Origin: Streptomyces atroolivaceus
GTDB lineage: Bacteria > Actinomycetota > Actinomycetes > Streptomycetales > Streptomycetaceae
Reading direction: 5' to 3'
NCBI RefSeq assembly: GCF_000717025.1
Contig: NZ_JNXG01000005.1
Coordinates: 186,001 to 250,000, forward strand
Length of the DNA: 64,000 nt
Shown here: positions 43,645 through 50,729 of the stretch, one piece after another
How the letters are laid out: every line of letters starts with the position of its first letter
Numbering within the stretch: position 1 is the first letter of the stretch
Notes under the pieces: generated by a model
Database searches by the model: none
Seen by the model: only the letters and a program-made list of their open reading frames with translations
Told to the model about the DNA's origin: nothing
Program-made: the position numbers and the translations under genes

Positions 43645-43809
43645 CTACCGCCGACGGGCCGCCTTCTCCTGTGCCTTGCGCCGCGCGACGGTGTACCTCG
43701 ACCAGTCCCCCCGGTGACGGTCGCACCGGGAGGCGCCCTTCATCGCCAGCCGTCGGCAGCGAGTCCCCTTCTGGGTGAGTGCTCCGCATGCCGACTGCGT
43801 ACGAGCCAT
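43645..43809 (-). CDS. Tiny Cys/His-motif protein (DUF5763-like)
   Basis: 54 aa. The core reads CGALTQKGTRCRRLAMKGAS then RCDRH: Cys8, Cys18, Cys29 and a His follow the Cx9Cx10CxxH pattern of DUF5763-type short domains, which probably bind zinc. The rest is strongly basic (VARRKAQEKAARRR), so it may bind nucleic acid. ATG 43809 has GGAGGG about 10 nt upstream. In other proteins the same motif is a small accessory domain; here it stands alone. The next 236 nt to the right hold nothing I can support. Confidence 0.65.
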   Translation of the reverse strand: MARTQSACGALTQKGTRCRRLAMKGASRCDRHRGDWSRYTVARRKAQEKAARRR

Positions 43810-44045
43810 GTCCGACCGCCCTCCGGGTCCTGTCGGCCGGGTGCCGACACGGCTCAGATTCGTCCGTGGGGGTGGTGCGGGGGAAGGCGTGCCCGTGCCG
43901 TCCGGGTGCGCTCCGGAGCGCACGGGCGGGCGGGGCGGCGTCAGGGCGTCGCGTTTCCCCGGGCGGCGACGGCCTCCTGCTCTTCCCCGTCCCGGTGAAG
44001 GGGTGCGCACCCGGTCACCGCCGGGGCGTCCGCGAGGAGGGGGTG

Positions 44046-44795
44046 TCAGGTCACACCGTCGGCCGCCCGCAGCAGTCGCAGGAATGCCTTGAGGCCGGCG
44101 ATGATCTCCTGGTTGTCCGTCAGGCGGTCGACCGTGGACTCGAACTCGCTGGCGAGCGCGTCGATCTTCCGGTCCGCGTCGTCCGCCCGGCCCTGGACGG
44201 AGACGTTCAACGCGTCGAGCGTTCGCCGCACTTCGGCGAGTGCCTGGTACTGCTCCTCCGCCTTCTGCTCCAGGACCCTCGCGCCGTCGTGGAGGTGATC
44301 GACGCGACTGCGCAGCTCCAGCACGTCGTCGCGCGGGAACGTCACGTCCTTGAGGAGCGTGCCCAGACGCCGTCGCAGCTGTCCGAAGTAGGCGCCCGCC
44401 GGCCGGAAGACCGTACTGAGCAGGAAGAACCCGGCGAACCAGTAGCCCGTCACAGCACCGGTCGCCGCGGTGACCGCCACGGCCAGAGCCGCCGTCAGGG
44501 CGTGCCCGCCCACGGCCACGCGGAGCATCATCCGCGCGATCCTGGACGCTTCGGCGTCCCGCTCCTCGGACACCTCCAGGCCCTTCGCCCGGCTCACGCC
44601 GATCTCGGCCAGCACGGTGTGCGCCCGGAAGTACAGATTCCACGGAACCGTCAGCAGGAGGAGCAGCCACAGCAGGCTCGCCACTCCGGCCGCCGCGCCC
44701 AGCAGCAGCGACGCCGACATGCCCGACGTGTAGGCCAGGGCCAGTGCTCCCGCCAGTATCGCCGTGGCGATCGCCGCCCCCACGAACCGTCCCAT
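44046..44795 (-). CDS. Membrane protein with a C-terminal coiled coil, function unknown
   Basis: 249 aa. Two N-terminal helices (about 5-25 and 28-52, the second with VASLLWLLLLLTVPWNLYF) and two more (about 95-140) form the membrane part. Residues about 155-249 are a heptad-rich coiled coil, broken into VLELRSRVDHLHDGARVLEQ, EEQYQALAEVRRTLDAL and SEFESTVDRLTDNQEIIAGL. There is no recognisable enzymatic motif. GGAGGGGG precedes ATG 44795. It is a single gene between two unrelated ones. A cytoskeletal or scaffold role is possible only by shape. Confidence 0.7.
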   Translation of the reverse strand: MGRFVGAAIATAILAGALALAYTSGMSASLLLGAAAGVASLLWLLLLLTVPWNLYFRAHTVLAEIGVSRAKGLEVSEERDAEASRIARMMLRVAVGGHALTAALAVAVTAATGAVTGYWFAGFFLLSTVFRPAGAYFGQLRRRLGTLLKDVTFPRDDVLELRSRVDHLHDGARVLEQKAEEQYQALAEVRRTLDALNVSVQGRADDADRKIDALASEFESTVDRLTDNQEIIAGLKAFLRLLRAADGVT

Positions 44796-44952
44796 GCCGT
44801 CCCCCTCCGCCGCGCCCCCCACGGCGCATCGCACCGTGTCCGGCTGTGCCCCGCGCCTGCTCGCCCCCATCGTCCCGGCGGGGCGGGACCTGGGCATGAG
44901 TACCGCTACTCAGCGGGCAGGCGCGGGGCGCCGGAATCCGGCGCTGCGGGGA

Positions 44953-46500
44953 TCAGCGTCCGGACTGCAGCGCGCCCCAGGTGTCGGGGCCGACGCCGCC
45001 GTCGACCGACAGGTTCCGGGTGCTCTGGTAGTCACGGACGGCCTTGTCCGTGTTCGCCCCGAAAGCCCCGTCGGCGGTCACCGTTCTGCCCAGCGCCGCG
45101 GTCAGCGCCCGCTGCAGCCGCTTGACCGCCTCGCCGGAGGAGCCCGTGGCGAGGGCGGGGGTGGTGCCCGCGGAGAGCAGCGCGGTCCAGGTCTTCGGGC
45201 CGACCATGCCGTCGGCGTCGAGGCCGCGCGCGGTCTGGAACGTCCGTACGGCACTTTCGGTGGTGGAGCCGAAGATGCCGTCCGCGGCGCCCGCCTCGTA
45301 GCCCTGCTGGTTCAGCAGTGTCTGGACCGCCTTCACCTGGGGGCCGGTCGAGCCCTTCTTCTGGGTCGTGTACGACCCGAAGCTCAGCCCGTCGGCCCCG
45401 CTGTCGGAGCCGCCGACGAGCTGCATGTAATAGGTCCAGTTCCAGTTGACGCCCGGGTCGGTGTGGTCGTTGCCGGGGGCCTCGCTGTGCCCGATGACGT
45501 GCGCCCGGTCCTTGGGGATGCCGTACCGGTCGCACAGGTGTTTCGTGAGTGCCGCCGACGAGCGGTACATCGTGTCGGTGAACCACGACGGGTCGTCGAC
45601 GAAGCCCTCGTGCTCGATGCCGAGCGACGAGGCGTTCGCGCTCTTGGCGTGGTACGCGGTGTCCTTGTCGCGCACCATCTGGGTGATCTGGCCGTCCGAG
45701 GAGCGGACCACGTAGTGGGAGCTGACCTTCGACGTCGCGTTCTGGAACCAGCTGATGGTCCCGGCGTAAGAGCCCTGCGTGACGTGGACGACCACCTTGT
45801 CCACCGTCGCCGTACGGCCCGTCGCGAAGTTGGCGGAGTTGGCGGCCACCCAGAGCGCCGAAGGGTAGTCCGGGCTCGGAGCCAGGACGTCGGCCTTCGC
45901 GAGGGGGCCCTTCTCGGGGGAGACCGGGCGGGAGGTGACCGTGACCCGTTCGCCACCGGCGACGGTGGCCCGCAGCCCCTGTGCGAGGAAGGTGTAGACG
46001 GTGTCGGCGTAGAGGGCGGCGACGGCGCCTTCGGCCCCGCTGTAGCGGGCGACGGCCGGGTACCAGGCGTCGATGTCCGCCCGTTCGGTCTTGTCGAGAC
46101 CCAGCGCGTCGGCGTGGCTCCGCAGCACGGCCGCTCCGCCCAGGATGTTGGTCCCGGTGTCCTTGCGCAGGTCGGCGGTGGACTTGCCCGTCAGCGCGGC
46201 GGCCTTCTCCAGGGAGTGGTTCGACGGGTTGCTGACGAGGTGCATCACGCCGAAGCCGTTGTCCTGGCTGGGGCGCCCGGCGTGTCCGTTCAGGTGCGTC
46301 TCGCCGTAGCCGACCGCGGCGAGCAGGTCACGTGGTACGTCGTACTTCCCCGCGGCCCGTTCGAAGGCCTGGTTCATGGGGTCAGAGGCCGGGGCGGGCG
46401 CGGCGGTGGCCGGATGGCCGGTGGCGACGAGGGCGGTGACGGTGAGGGAGGCCAGAACGGCTGCGTGGCCTCGGGTGTGGCCGGCGGGGCGTCGGGGCAT
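44953..46500 (-). CDS. Secreted N-acetylmuramoyl-L-alanine amidase with two peptidoglycan-binding repeats
   Basis: 515 aa. A signal peptide (cut near ATA/AP) leads to a helical N-terminal region (about 45-190: YDVPRDLLAAVGYGETHLNGH, IDAWYPAVARYSGAEG) that looks like a lysozyme/transglycosylase-type fold. The Amidase_2 domain follows (about 245-385) with zinc ligands in VVVHVTQGSYAGTISWF, IEHEG and GHSEAPGNDHTDPG. Two PG_binding_1 repeats finish the protein (about 400-455 and 460-515, each ending in GVGPDTWG/MVGPKTWT). ATG 46500 has GGAGCAGG upstream. It hydrolyses cell-wall amide bonds during growth or development. Confidence 0.9.
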   Translation of the reverse strand: MPRRPAGHTRGHAAVLASLTVTALVATGHPATAAPAPASDPMNQAFERAAGKYDVPRDLLAAVGYGETHLNGHAGRPSQDNGFGVMHLVSNPSNHSLEKAAALTGKSTADLRKDTGTNILGGAAVLRSHADALGLDKTERADIDAWYPAVARYSGAEGAVAALYADTVYTFLAQGLRATVAGGERVTVTSRPVSPEKGPLAKADVLAPSPDYPSALWVAANSANFATGRTATVDKVVVHVTQGSYAGTISWFQNATSKVSSHYVVRSSDGQITQMVRDKDTAYHAKSANASSLGIEHEGFVDDPSWFTDTMYRSSAALTKHLCDRYGIPKDRAHVIGHSEAPGNDHTDPGVNWNWTYYMQLVGGSDSGADGLSFGSYTTQKKGSTGPQVKAVQTLLNQQGYEAGAADGIFGSTTESAVRTFQTARGLDADGMVGPKTWTALLSAGTTPALATGSSGEAVKRLQRALTAALGRTVTADGAFGANTDKAVRDYQSTRNLSVDGGVGPDTWGALQSGR

Positions 46501-46675
46501 ACCTGCTCCAGGTCTGTGGGGAGAGGAAGGCCGCCGGACCGGGTTGGGGTGGGCCGAGGGCCGCTGAGCCCGCACAGGCTATCTATCTGCTCAGGGCATG
46601 ACAACGATGCCTTGGCGTGTCCAAATCCCTTTCACTCCAATGGAGTTGAGGTGCAAGCGGGTGCCCGACCGGTGG

Positions 46676-46700
46676 CCGTCACCCCCTCGGGGGGTGACGG
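46676..46700. terminator. Terminator of the nitroreductase gene
   Basis: CCGTCACCCCC (46676-46686) pairs with GGGGGTGACGG (46690-46700) around a very short loop, just past the leftward nitroreductase stop. Confidence 0.8.
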
Positions 46701-46713
46701 CGCGTGGGTGTGG

Positions 46714-47445
46714 CTACCAGCGGTCCCGGTGGATGACGTCGGCCACCGGCCGGCGGCGGACCGGTCCGAAGTTGCCCTGCGGCCACCCCACCGGAATGGC
46801 GGCGAAGGTGTGCGTGTCCGAGGGGATCCCGAGGGCCTTCTTCCACTCCTGCTCCAGCATCAGGTGCCAGATCGTGAGGTTGGCCGCGAGCCCCAGCGCC
46901 CGCGCCGCGAGCAGGATGTTCTGGACGCCGGGATAGACGCAGGAGCCCTCCGCGAGGGCCTGGAAGCGGGTCTGCGTGCCCGCCATGTGCTCGAGGCCCG
47001 CCGGGCCGAGCGACTCGGCATAGACGCCCAGGCCCTCCTCGTCGAACTGCGGCTCCGGGAACTTGTAACAGGGGATGATCAGAGCCGGTGTGTCCGCGAA
47101 GTGGTCGCGCTGGTGCTCGATCGCCGCCACCATCCGCCCGTACGCCGCGCCGTCCATGCCCTTCGGCGCGTGCTTGCCGGTCGTCGCGAGGTAGGCGTCG
47201 ACACACCGCTTCCAGAGCGGGGCCAGCTCGGCCATCATGGCGCGGTCGGTGACGACCACGTACTCGTAGCACTGCATGTTGCCGCCGCTCGGCCCCCAGA
47301 CGGCGGCCTGGACGAGCTGGTCGATCGTCTCGTCCGGTACGGGGTCCGGCTTGAGGCGGCGCATGGCGCGCATCGTGGACATGGTCGGGAAGAGGGCGGG
47401 CCCGTCGGGGGCGGGCGCGTCGGCGTACACCGTTTCGAAGGTCAT
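46714..47445 (-). CDS. Nitroreductase-family FMN enzyme
   Basis: 243 aa. The FMN-binding N-terminus is MSTMRAMRRLKPDPVPDETI with AAVWGPSGGNMQCYEYVVV. The C-terminus has the second FMN segment GVQNILLAARALGLAANLTIWHL. Members reduce quinones or nitroaromatics with NAD(P)H, or act in oxidative steps of natural-product assembly. ATG 47445 is clear. The gene is followed by a terminator and preceded, 76 nt away on the same strand, by the DUF385 gene, another redox enzyme, so the two may be co-transcribed. Confidence 0.88.
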   Translation of the reverse strand: MTFETVYADAPAPDGPALFPTMSTMRAMRRLKPDPVPDETIDQLVQAAVWGPSGGNMQCYEYVVVTDRAMMAELAPLWKRCVDAYLATTGKHAPKGMDGAAYGRMVAAIEHQRDHFADTPALIIPCYKFPEPQFDEEGLGVYAESLGPAGLEHMAGTQTRFQALAEGSCVYPGVQNILLAARALGLAANLTIWHLMLEQEWKKALGIPSDTHTFAAIPVGWPQGNFGPVRRRPVADVIHRDRW

Positions 47446-47521
47446 GATCGCGGAGTGTACGGCTCAATACCGGTCACGGGGAGCCCTGTTGGTGCCTCGT
47501 TCCGCCACGGTCCGGCGCAGG

Positions 47522-47965
47522 TCAGCGCCGTCGGAGCCGGACCACGGGGATGTCGCGGTCCGTCCCCGCCCGGTACTGGGCGTACCGGGGGAAGACCTCC
47601 ACCAGATGGGGCCACACCCGCTCCTTCTCCTCGGCGGAGAGCGTCTCGGCCAGGGCCGGGAAGCGTTCCGTGCCCACCCGGACGTCCACGGCGGGGCCGG
47701 CCAGCAGATTCAGGTACCAGAGGGGGTGATGGTCCGAGCCGCCGTTCGACGCGACTATCAGATAGCCGTCACCGTCCCGTCCGTACATCAGCACCGTCCG
47801 CCGCACCGCGCCGCTGCGCCGGCCGACGTAGTCCAGCAGCAGACAGGGGACGCCGAGCTGGGTGGTGCCCTTCGTCCCGCCCGACGACTCGTACAACTCC
47901 GCCTGCGCGGCCACCCACTTGGCCGGGCTCGTCCGTACCGCTCCGTCGTGCTGCTTCCTCGCCAC
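47522..47965 (-). CDS. Deazaflavin (F420)-dependent nitroreductase-family protein (DUF385)
   Basis: 147 aa split-barrel protein of the Ddn family. The core is GTTQLGVPCLLLDYVGRRSG, followed by VRRTVLMYGRDGDGYLIVASNGGSDHHPLWYLNLLA and, near the end, WPHLVEVFPRYAQYRAGTDRDIPVVRL. These residues bind F420 and the substrate. The start is GTG 47965 with GGAGGACGAGG upstream; no in-frame ATG lies close enough upstream. It diverges from the ACP-ketosynthase cassette at 48207, sharing a 241-bp promoter region. Confidence 0.87.
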   Translation of the reverse strand: MARKQHDGAVRTSPAKWVAAQAELYESSGGTKGTTQLGVPCLLLDYVGRRSGAVRRTVLMYGRDGDGYLIVASNGGSDHHPLWYLNLLAGPAVDVRVGTERFPALAETLSAEEKERVWPHLVEVFPRYAQYRAGTDRDIPVVRLRRR

Positions 47966-48206
47966 GGCCGCCTCGTCCTCCGGTGGGTCCTCATGTCCGT
48001 ACGTCCGTGCCCATCGTGTCACCCCCCGCCGCGGTGCGGCGGAATCGCACACCTGGCCGTCCCCCCTCCTCACGGGGGAACGGGGTCGGGAACCGCCGGC
48101 CCGAAGGCGTATAAAGGGTCCCTCCCGAGCAGCCGGCGTCCCCGATGGCCATCTCACCCCCCACGCGGCCGGCGTCACCGCGTACCGAGAGCGGAGGAGC
48201 GTCCCC

Positions 48207-48440
48207 ATGAGCACCTCGGAAGAGATCAGCGCCTTGCTCGTCACCAGGTTCGGAACGGATCCGGAGGCCATCCGGCCCGAGGTGCCGCTCCGGCAGCTGC
48301 GGCTGGACTCGCTCGCCCTGGAGGAGCTCCGGCTCCTCATCGAGGACCGGATGGACGTCGATCTCGAGGACGTCGTCCTGTCGTCGCGCGACACCCTCGG
48401 CCACCTGGTCGCGGCCGTGCGCAGCAAGGCCGGCGCGTGA
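48207..48440 (+). CDS. Acyl carrier protein
   Basis: 77 aa four-helix carrier. The phosphopantetheine attachment site is Ser35 in LRLDSLALEEL. The acidic helix II (LLIEDRMDVDLEDVVL) is the docking face. It is less acidic and more hydrophobic than FabC-type ACPs, and resembles discrete polyketide or atypical fatty-acid carriers. The strong GGAGGAG before ATG 48207 suggests high expression. Its stop overlaps the ketosynthase start (GTGA), so the two are translated together. Confidence 0.92.
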   Translation: MSTSEEISALLVTRFGTDPEAIRPEVPLRQLRLDSLALEELRLLIEDRMDVDLEDVVLSSRDTLGHLVAAVRSKAGA

Positions 48441-49711
48441 CGGGCCGGGGGCCGTTCGCACGCGGGTCCACAGAGCCGGCCGTCGTGCCGTTCAGCGCCG
48501 CGGTCACCGGCATCGGCCTGGTCACCGCAGCCGGCGTGGGGATCGAGGAGGCATGGCAGGGCGTGTGCGGCACCGGGGCCGCCCCCTCGGTGCCGCACCT
48601 GCCGGAACTCGACGGACTGCCCTGCGACTTCATGTACACCGTCGACTCCCTGGACACGAAGGCCGCCCTGGGCGTGGCCGCACAGCGGCTGATGGACCGC
48701 TTCTCGCAGCTCGCCGTGATCGCCGCGCGCGAGGCGGTCGCGGACGCCGGACTCGACACCTCGGTCTGGGACAGCGGACGGGTCGCCGTCGTCATCGGCT
48801 CCGCCCACGGCGGCCTGCCGTTCTACGACGAACAGCACACCACCCTCACCGAGCGCGGCGCGCGGCGTGTCTCCCCGAAGCTCGCCCCGCTGAGTGTCGT
48901 CAATGGCGCCGCCAGCAGCGTCGCCATGGACCTGGGGGTGCACGGCCCGAGCCAGGCCGTGTCCACGGCCTGTTCGTCGGGCACCGTGGCCATCGGCACG
49001 GCCCACCAGATGCTCCGCACCGGGGCCTGCGACATCGTCGTCGCGGGCGGCGCCGAATCGGTGCGCTCCCGGCTGCTGATCGCCAGTGCCTGCCAGATGC
49101 GGGCCGTCTCCACACGCCGCGACGACCCCCGGGCCGCCTGCCGTCCCTTCGACACGCACCGCGACGGATTCGTCGTCGGCGAGGGTGCCGGCCTCCTCGT
49201 CATGGAACGCCCCGAGCACGCCCGGGCGCGCGGTGCCGTCGTCCGCGCCCGTGTCGCCGGCTACGGGGCCTCCAGCGACGCGTACTCCGCCGTCGCCCCG
49301 GACCCGGACGGCCTCGGCATCGAGCGGGCGCTGCGCACCGCCCTGGCCGACGCCGGTGCCGGCGCCGCCGACATCGGCCACGTCAACTCCCACGGGACGT
49401 CGACGGTCGCCAACGACCTCATCGAGGCGACCATGCTGCGCCGCGTCCTCGGTGAGCATCCCCTCGTCACGTCGACGAAGGCCATGACCGGACACACCCT
49501 GGGGGCGGCGGGCGGCATCGAGACGGCCCTGACCGTCCTCGCCCTCCAGCACCAGCTCGTCCCGCCGACCGTCAACCTCGACGCCCCCGACCCCGCGATC
49601 CCGGTCGAGGTGGTGAGCAAGGAGGCCAGGCACGCCGCGTTCGACTGCGCCGTCAAGACCTCGCTCGGCTTCGGCGGACACAACGCGGCACTCGTCCTCA
49701 CCAGGGCCTGA
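48437..49711 (+). CDS. Beta-ketoacyl-ACP synthase (KAS II / ketosynthase)
   Basis: 424 aa condensing enzyme. The catalytic residues are complete: Cys179 in STACSSGT, His319 in NSHGTST and His353 in GHTLGAAGG, and the C-terminal GFGGHN loop is intact, so it is an elongating rather than a chain-length-factor-type protein. An N-terminal tail of about 20 residues precedes the thiolase fold. GTG 48437 overlaps the ACP stop by GTGA. No second ketosynthase, malonyltransferase or ketoreductase lies nearby, so it must draw on primary metabolism or act on a single condensation. Confidence 0.93.
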   Translation: MTGRGPFARGSTEPAVVPFSAAVTGIGLVTAAGVGIEEAWQGVCGTGAAPSVPHLPELDGLPCDFMYTVDSLDTKAALGVAAQRLMDRFSQLAVIAAREAVADAGLDTSVWDSGRVAVVIGSAHGGLPFYDEQHTTLTERGARRVSPKLAPLSVVNGAASSVAMDLGVHGPSQAVSTACSSGTVAIGTAHQMLRTGACDIVVAGGAESVRSRLLIASACQMRAVSTRRDDPRAACRPFDTHRDGFVVGEGAGLLVMERPEHARARGAVVRARVAGYGASSDAYSAVAPDPDGLGIERALRTALADAGAGAADIGHVNSHGTSTVANDLIEATMLRRVLGEHPLVTSTKAMTGHTLGAAGGIETALTVLALQHQLVPPTVNLDAPDPAIPVEVVSKEARHAAFDCAVKTSLGFGGHNAALVLTRA

Positions 49712-49726
49712 CGGAAGAGGAGCACC

Positions 49727-50680
49727 GTGCCCGAGGAGATCATCCGGTCCCTGACCGTGGACGGACTGCGTTACGGCTATCGTCTTCTGCCCCGTGACCC
49801 GGCCGTCGGCGGAGCACCCGTCACCGAGCCGGTCCTCGTGATCGGCGGCGCGCTGCAGGGCATGTTCGGCTGGCCGCAGATGGACGACCATCTGGGCCCG
49901 GTGGCCGATGTGGTGACCGCCGACCTCCCCGGGATGGGCACGGCGGACCCCCTGCCACCCGGCCCCGGTGCCCCGGTCCTGCGTGCGGCGGTCACCGGGA
50001 TCATCGACGATCTGGGCGCCTCCCGGATCAATCTCTTCGGCTTCTCCTACGGTGCGGCCATCGCCTTCGGCTGCGCACAGCACGACCCGGGGCGGATCGC
50101 CCGGCTCGTCCTCGGAGGTGTCCCCACCCATGTCGGTGAGGACCGGCGGACCTACTGGCGCCGGGCGACGCAGGCCCTGGACGGGGGGGACGCCGAGTCC
50201 TTCGCGACGCTGGCCGCCGACGGGCTGATGTGCCTGGACCCGGAGCGGCACGTGCACCGCAGGGAGCTCGCCCGGCGCTATGTGCGGCGCTCGTTCCTGC
50301 ACGCGCTCGCCCACTCGCCCCACGCCGCCGACTCGCTGCGGCGGGCGCTGGGGGACCGGCCGGACTTCTCCGGCGGGCTGTCCGGCGTACCCGCCCTGGT
50401 CTTCGCCGGGGAGCACGACACGGTGACGTCGCCGGAGCTCCAGCGGGAGTTCGCCGGGACGATCGAGGGCAGCCGGTTCCTCACCCTCCCGGAATCCGAC
50501 CACTGGGTCGTGCTGGAGCGGTCCGAAGAGGTCGCCGCCCTCGTGACCCGCTTCTTCACGGACCAGCCGCTCGATCCTGGCGAGGCCCGGCTGCCGCGCC
50601 AGGCGCGGGCCGGGCGGAGCGCCCCGGCAGAGCCCGCCCCCCCTCCGTTCCGGCCTCCCGGTCCGCCCGCACCGCGGTGA
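49727..50680 (+). CDS. Alpha/beta hydrolase in the ACP-KS cassette
   Basis: 317 aa. The nucleophile is Ser107 in GFSYG, the oxyanion region GALQGMFGWPQ comes before it, and the His is in LPESDHWVV (about 262-270). The acid is probably the Asp of GEHDTV. A Pro-rich C-terminal tail (about 290-317) is unusual. GTG 49727 has GAAGAGGAG upstream and starts 15 nt after the ketosynthase stop, so it is part of the same transcript and may act as a thioesterase releasing the acyl product. A strong terminator follows. Substrate unknown. Confidence 0.88.
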   Translation: MPEEIIRSLTVDGLRYGYRLLPRDPAVGGAPVTEPVLVIGGALQGMFGWPQMDDHLGPVADVVTADLPGMGTADPLPPGPGAPVLRAAVTGIIDDLGASRINLFGFSYGAAIAFGCAQHDPGRIARLVLGGVPTHVGEDRRTYWRRATQALDGGDAESFATLAADGLMCLDPERHVHRRELARRYVRRSFLHALAHSPHAADSLRRALGDRPDFSGGLSGVPALVFAGEHDTVTSPELQREFAGTIEGSRFLTLPESDHWVVLERSEEVAALVTRFFTDQPLDPGEARLPRQARAGRSAPAEPAPPPFRPPGPPAPR

Positions 50681-50694
50681 GCGACCCCGGCCGT

Positions 50695-50721
50695 GGTGGC
50701 GGCCCTTCCGGGGCCGCCACC
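50695..50721. terminator. Convergent terminator
   Basis: Perfect 11-bp arms GGTGGCGGCCC (50695-50705) and GGGCCGCCACC (50711-50721) with a TTCCG loop, between the hydrolase and the leftward nuclease gene. Confidence 0.9.
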
Positions 50722-50729
50722 CGGTCGTG

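Noticed and set aside
47522..50503. A very long minus-strand frame running through the ACP, ketosynthase and hydrolase genes
   Set aside because: Only its last 147 codons (the DUF385 protein) are real; the rest is antisense to intact catalytic genes.
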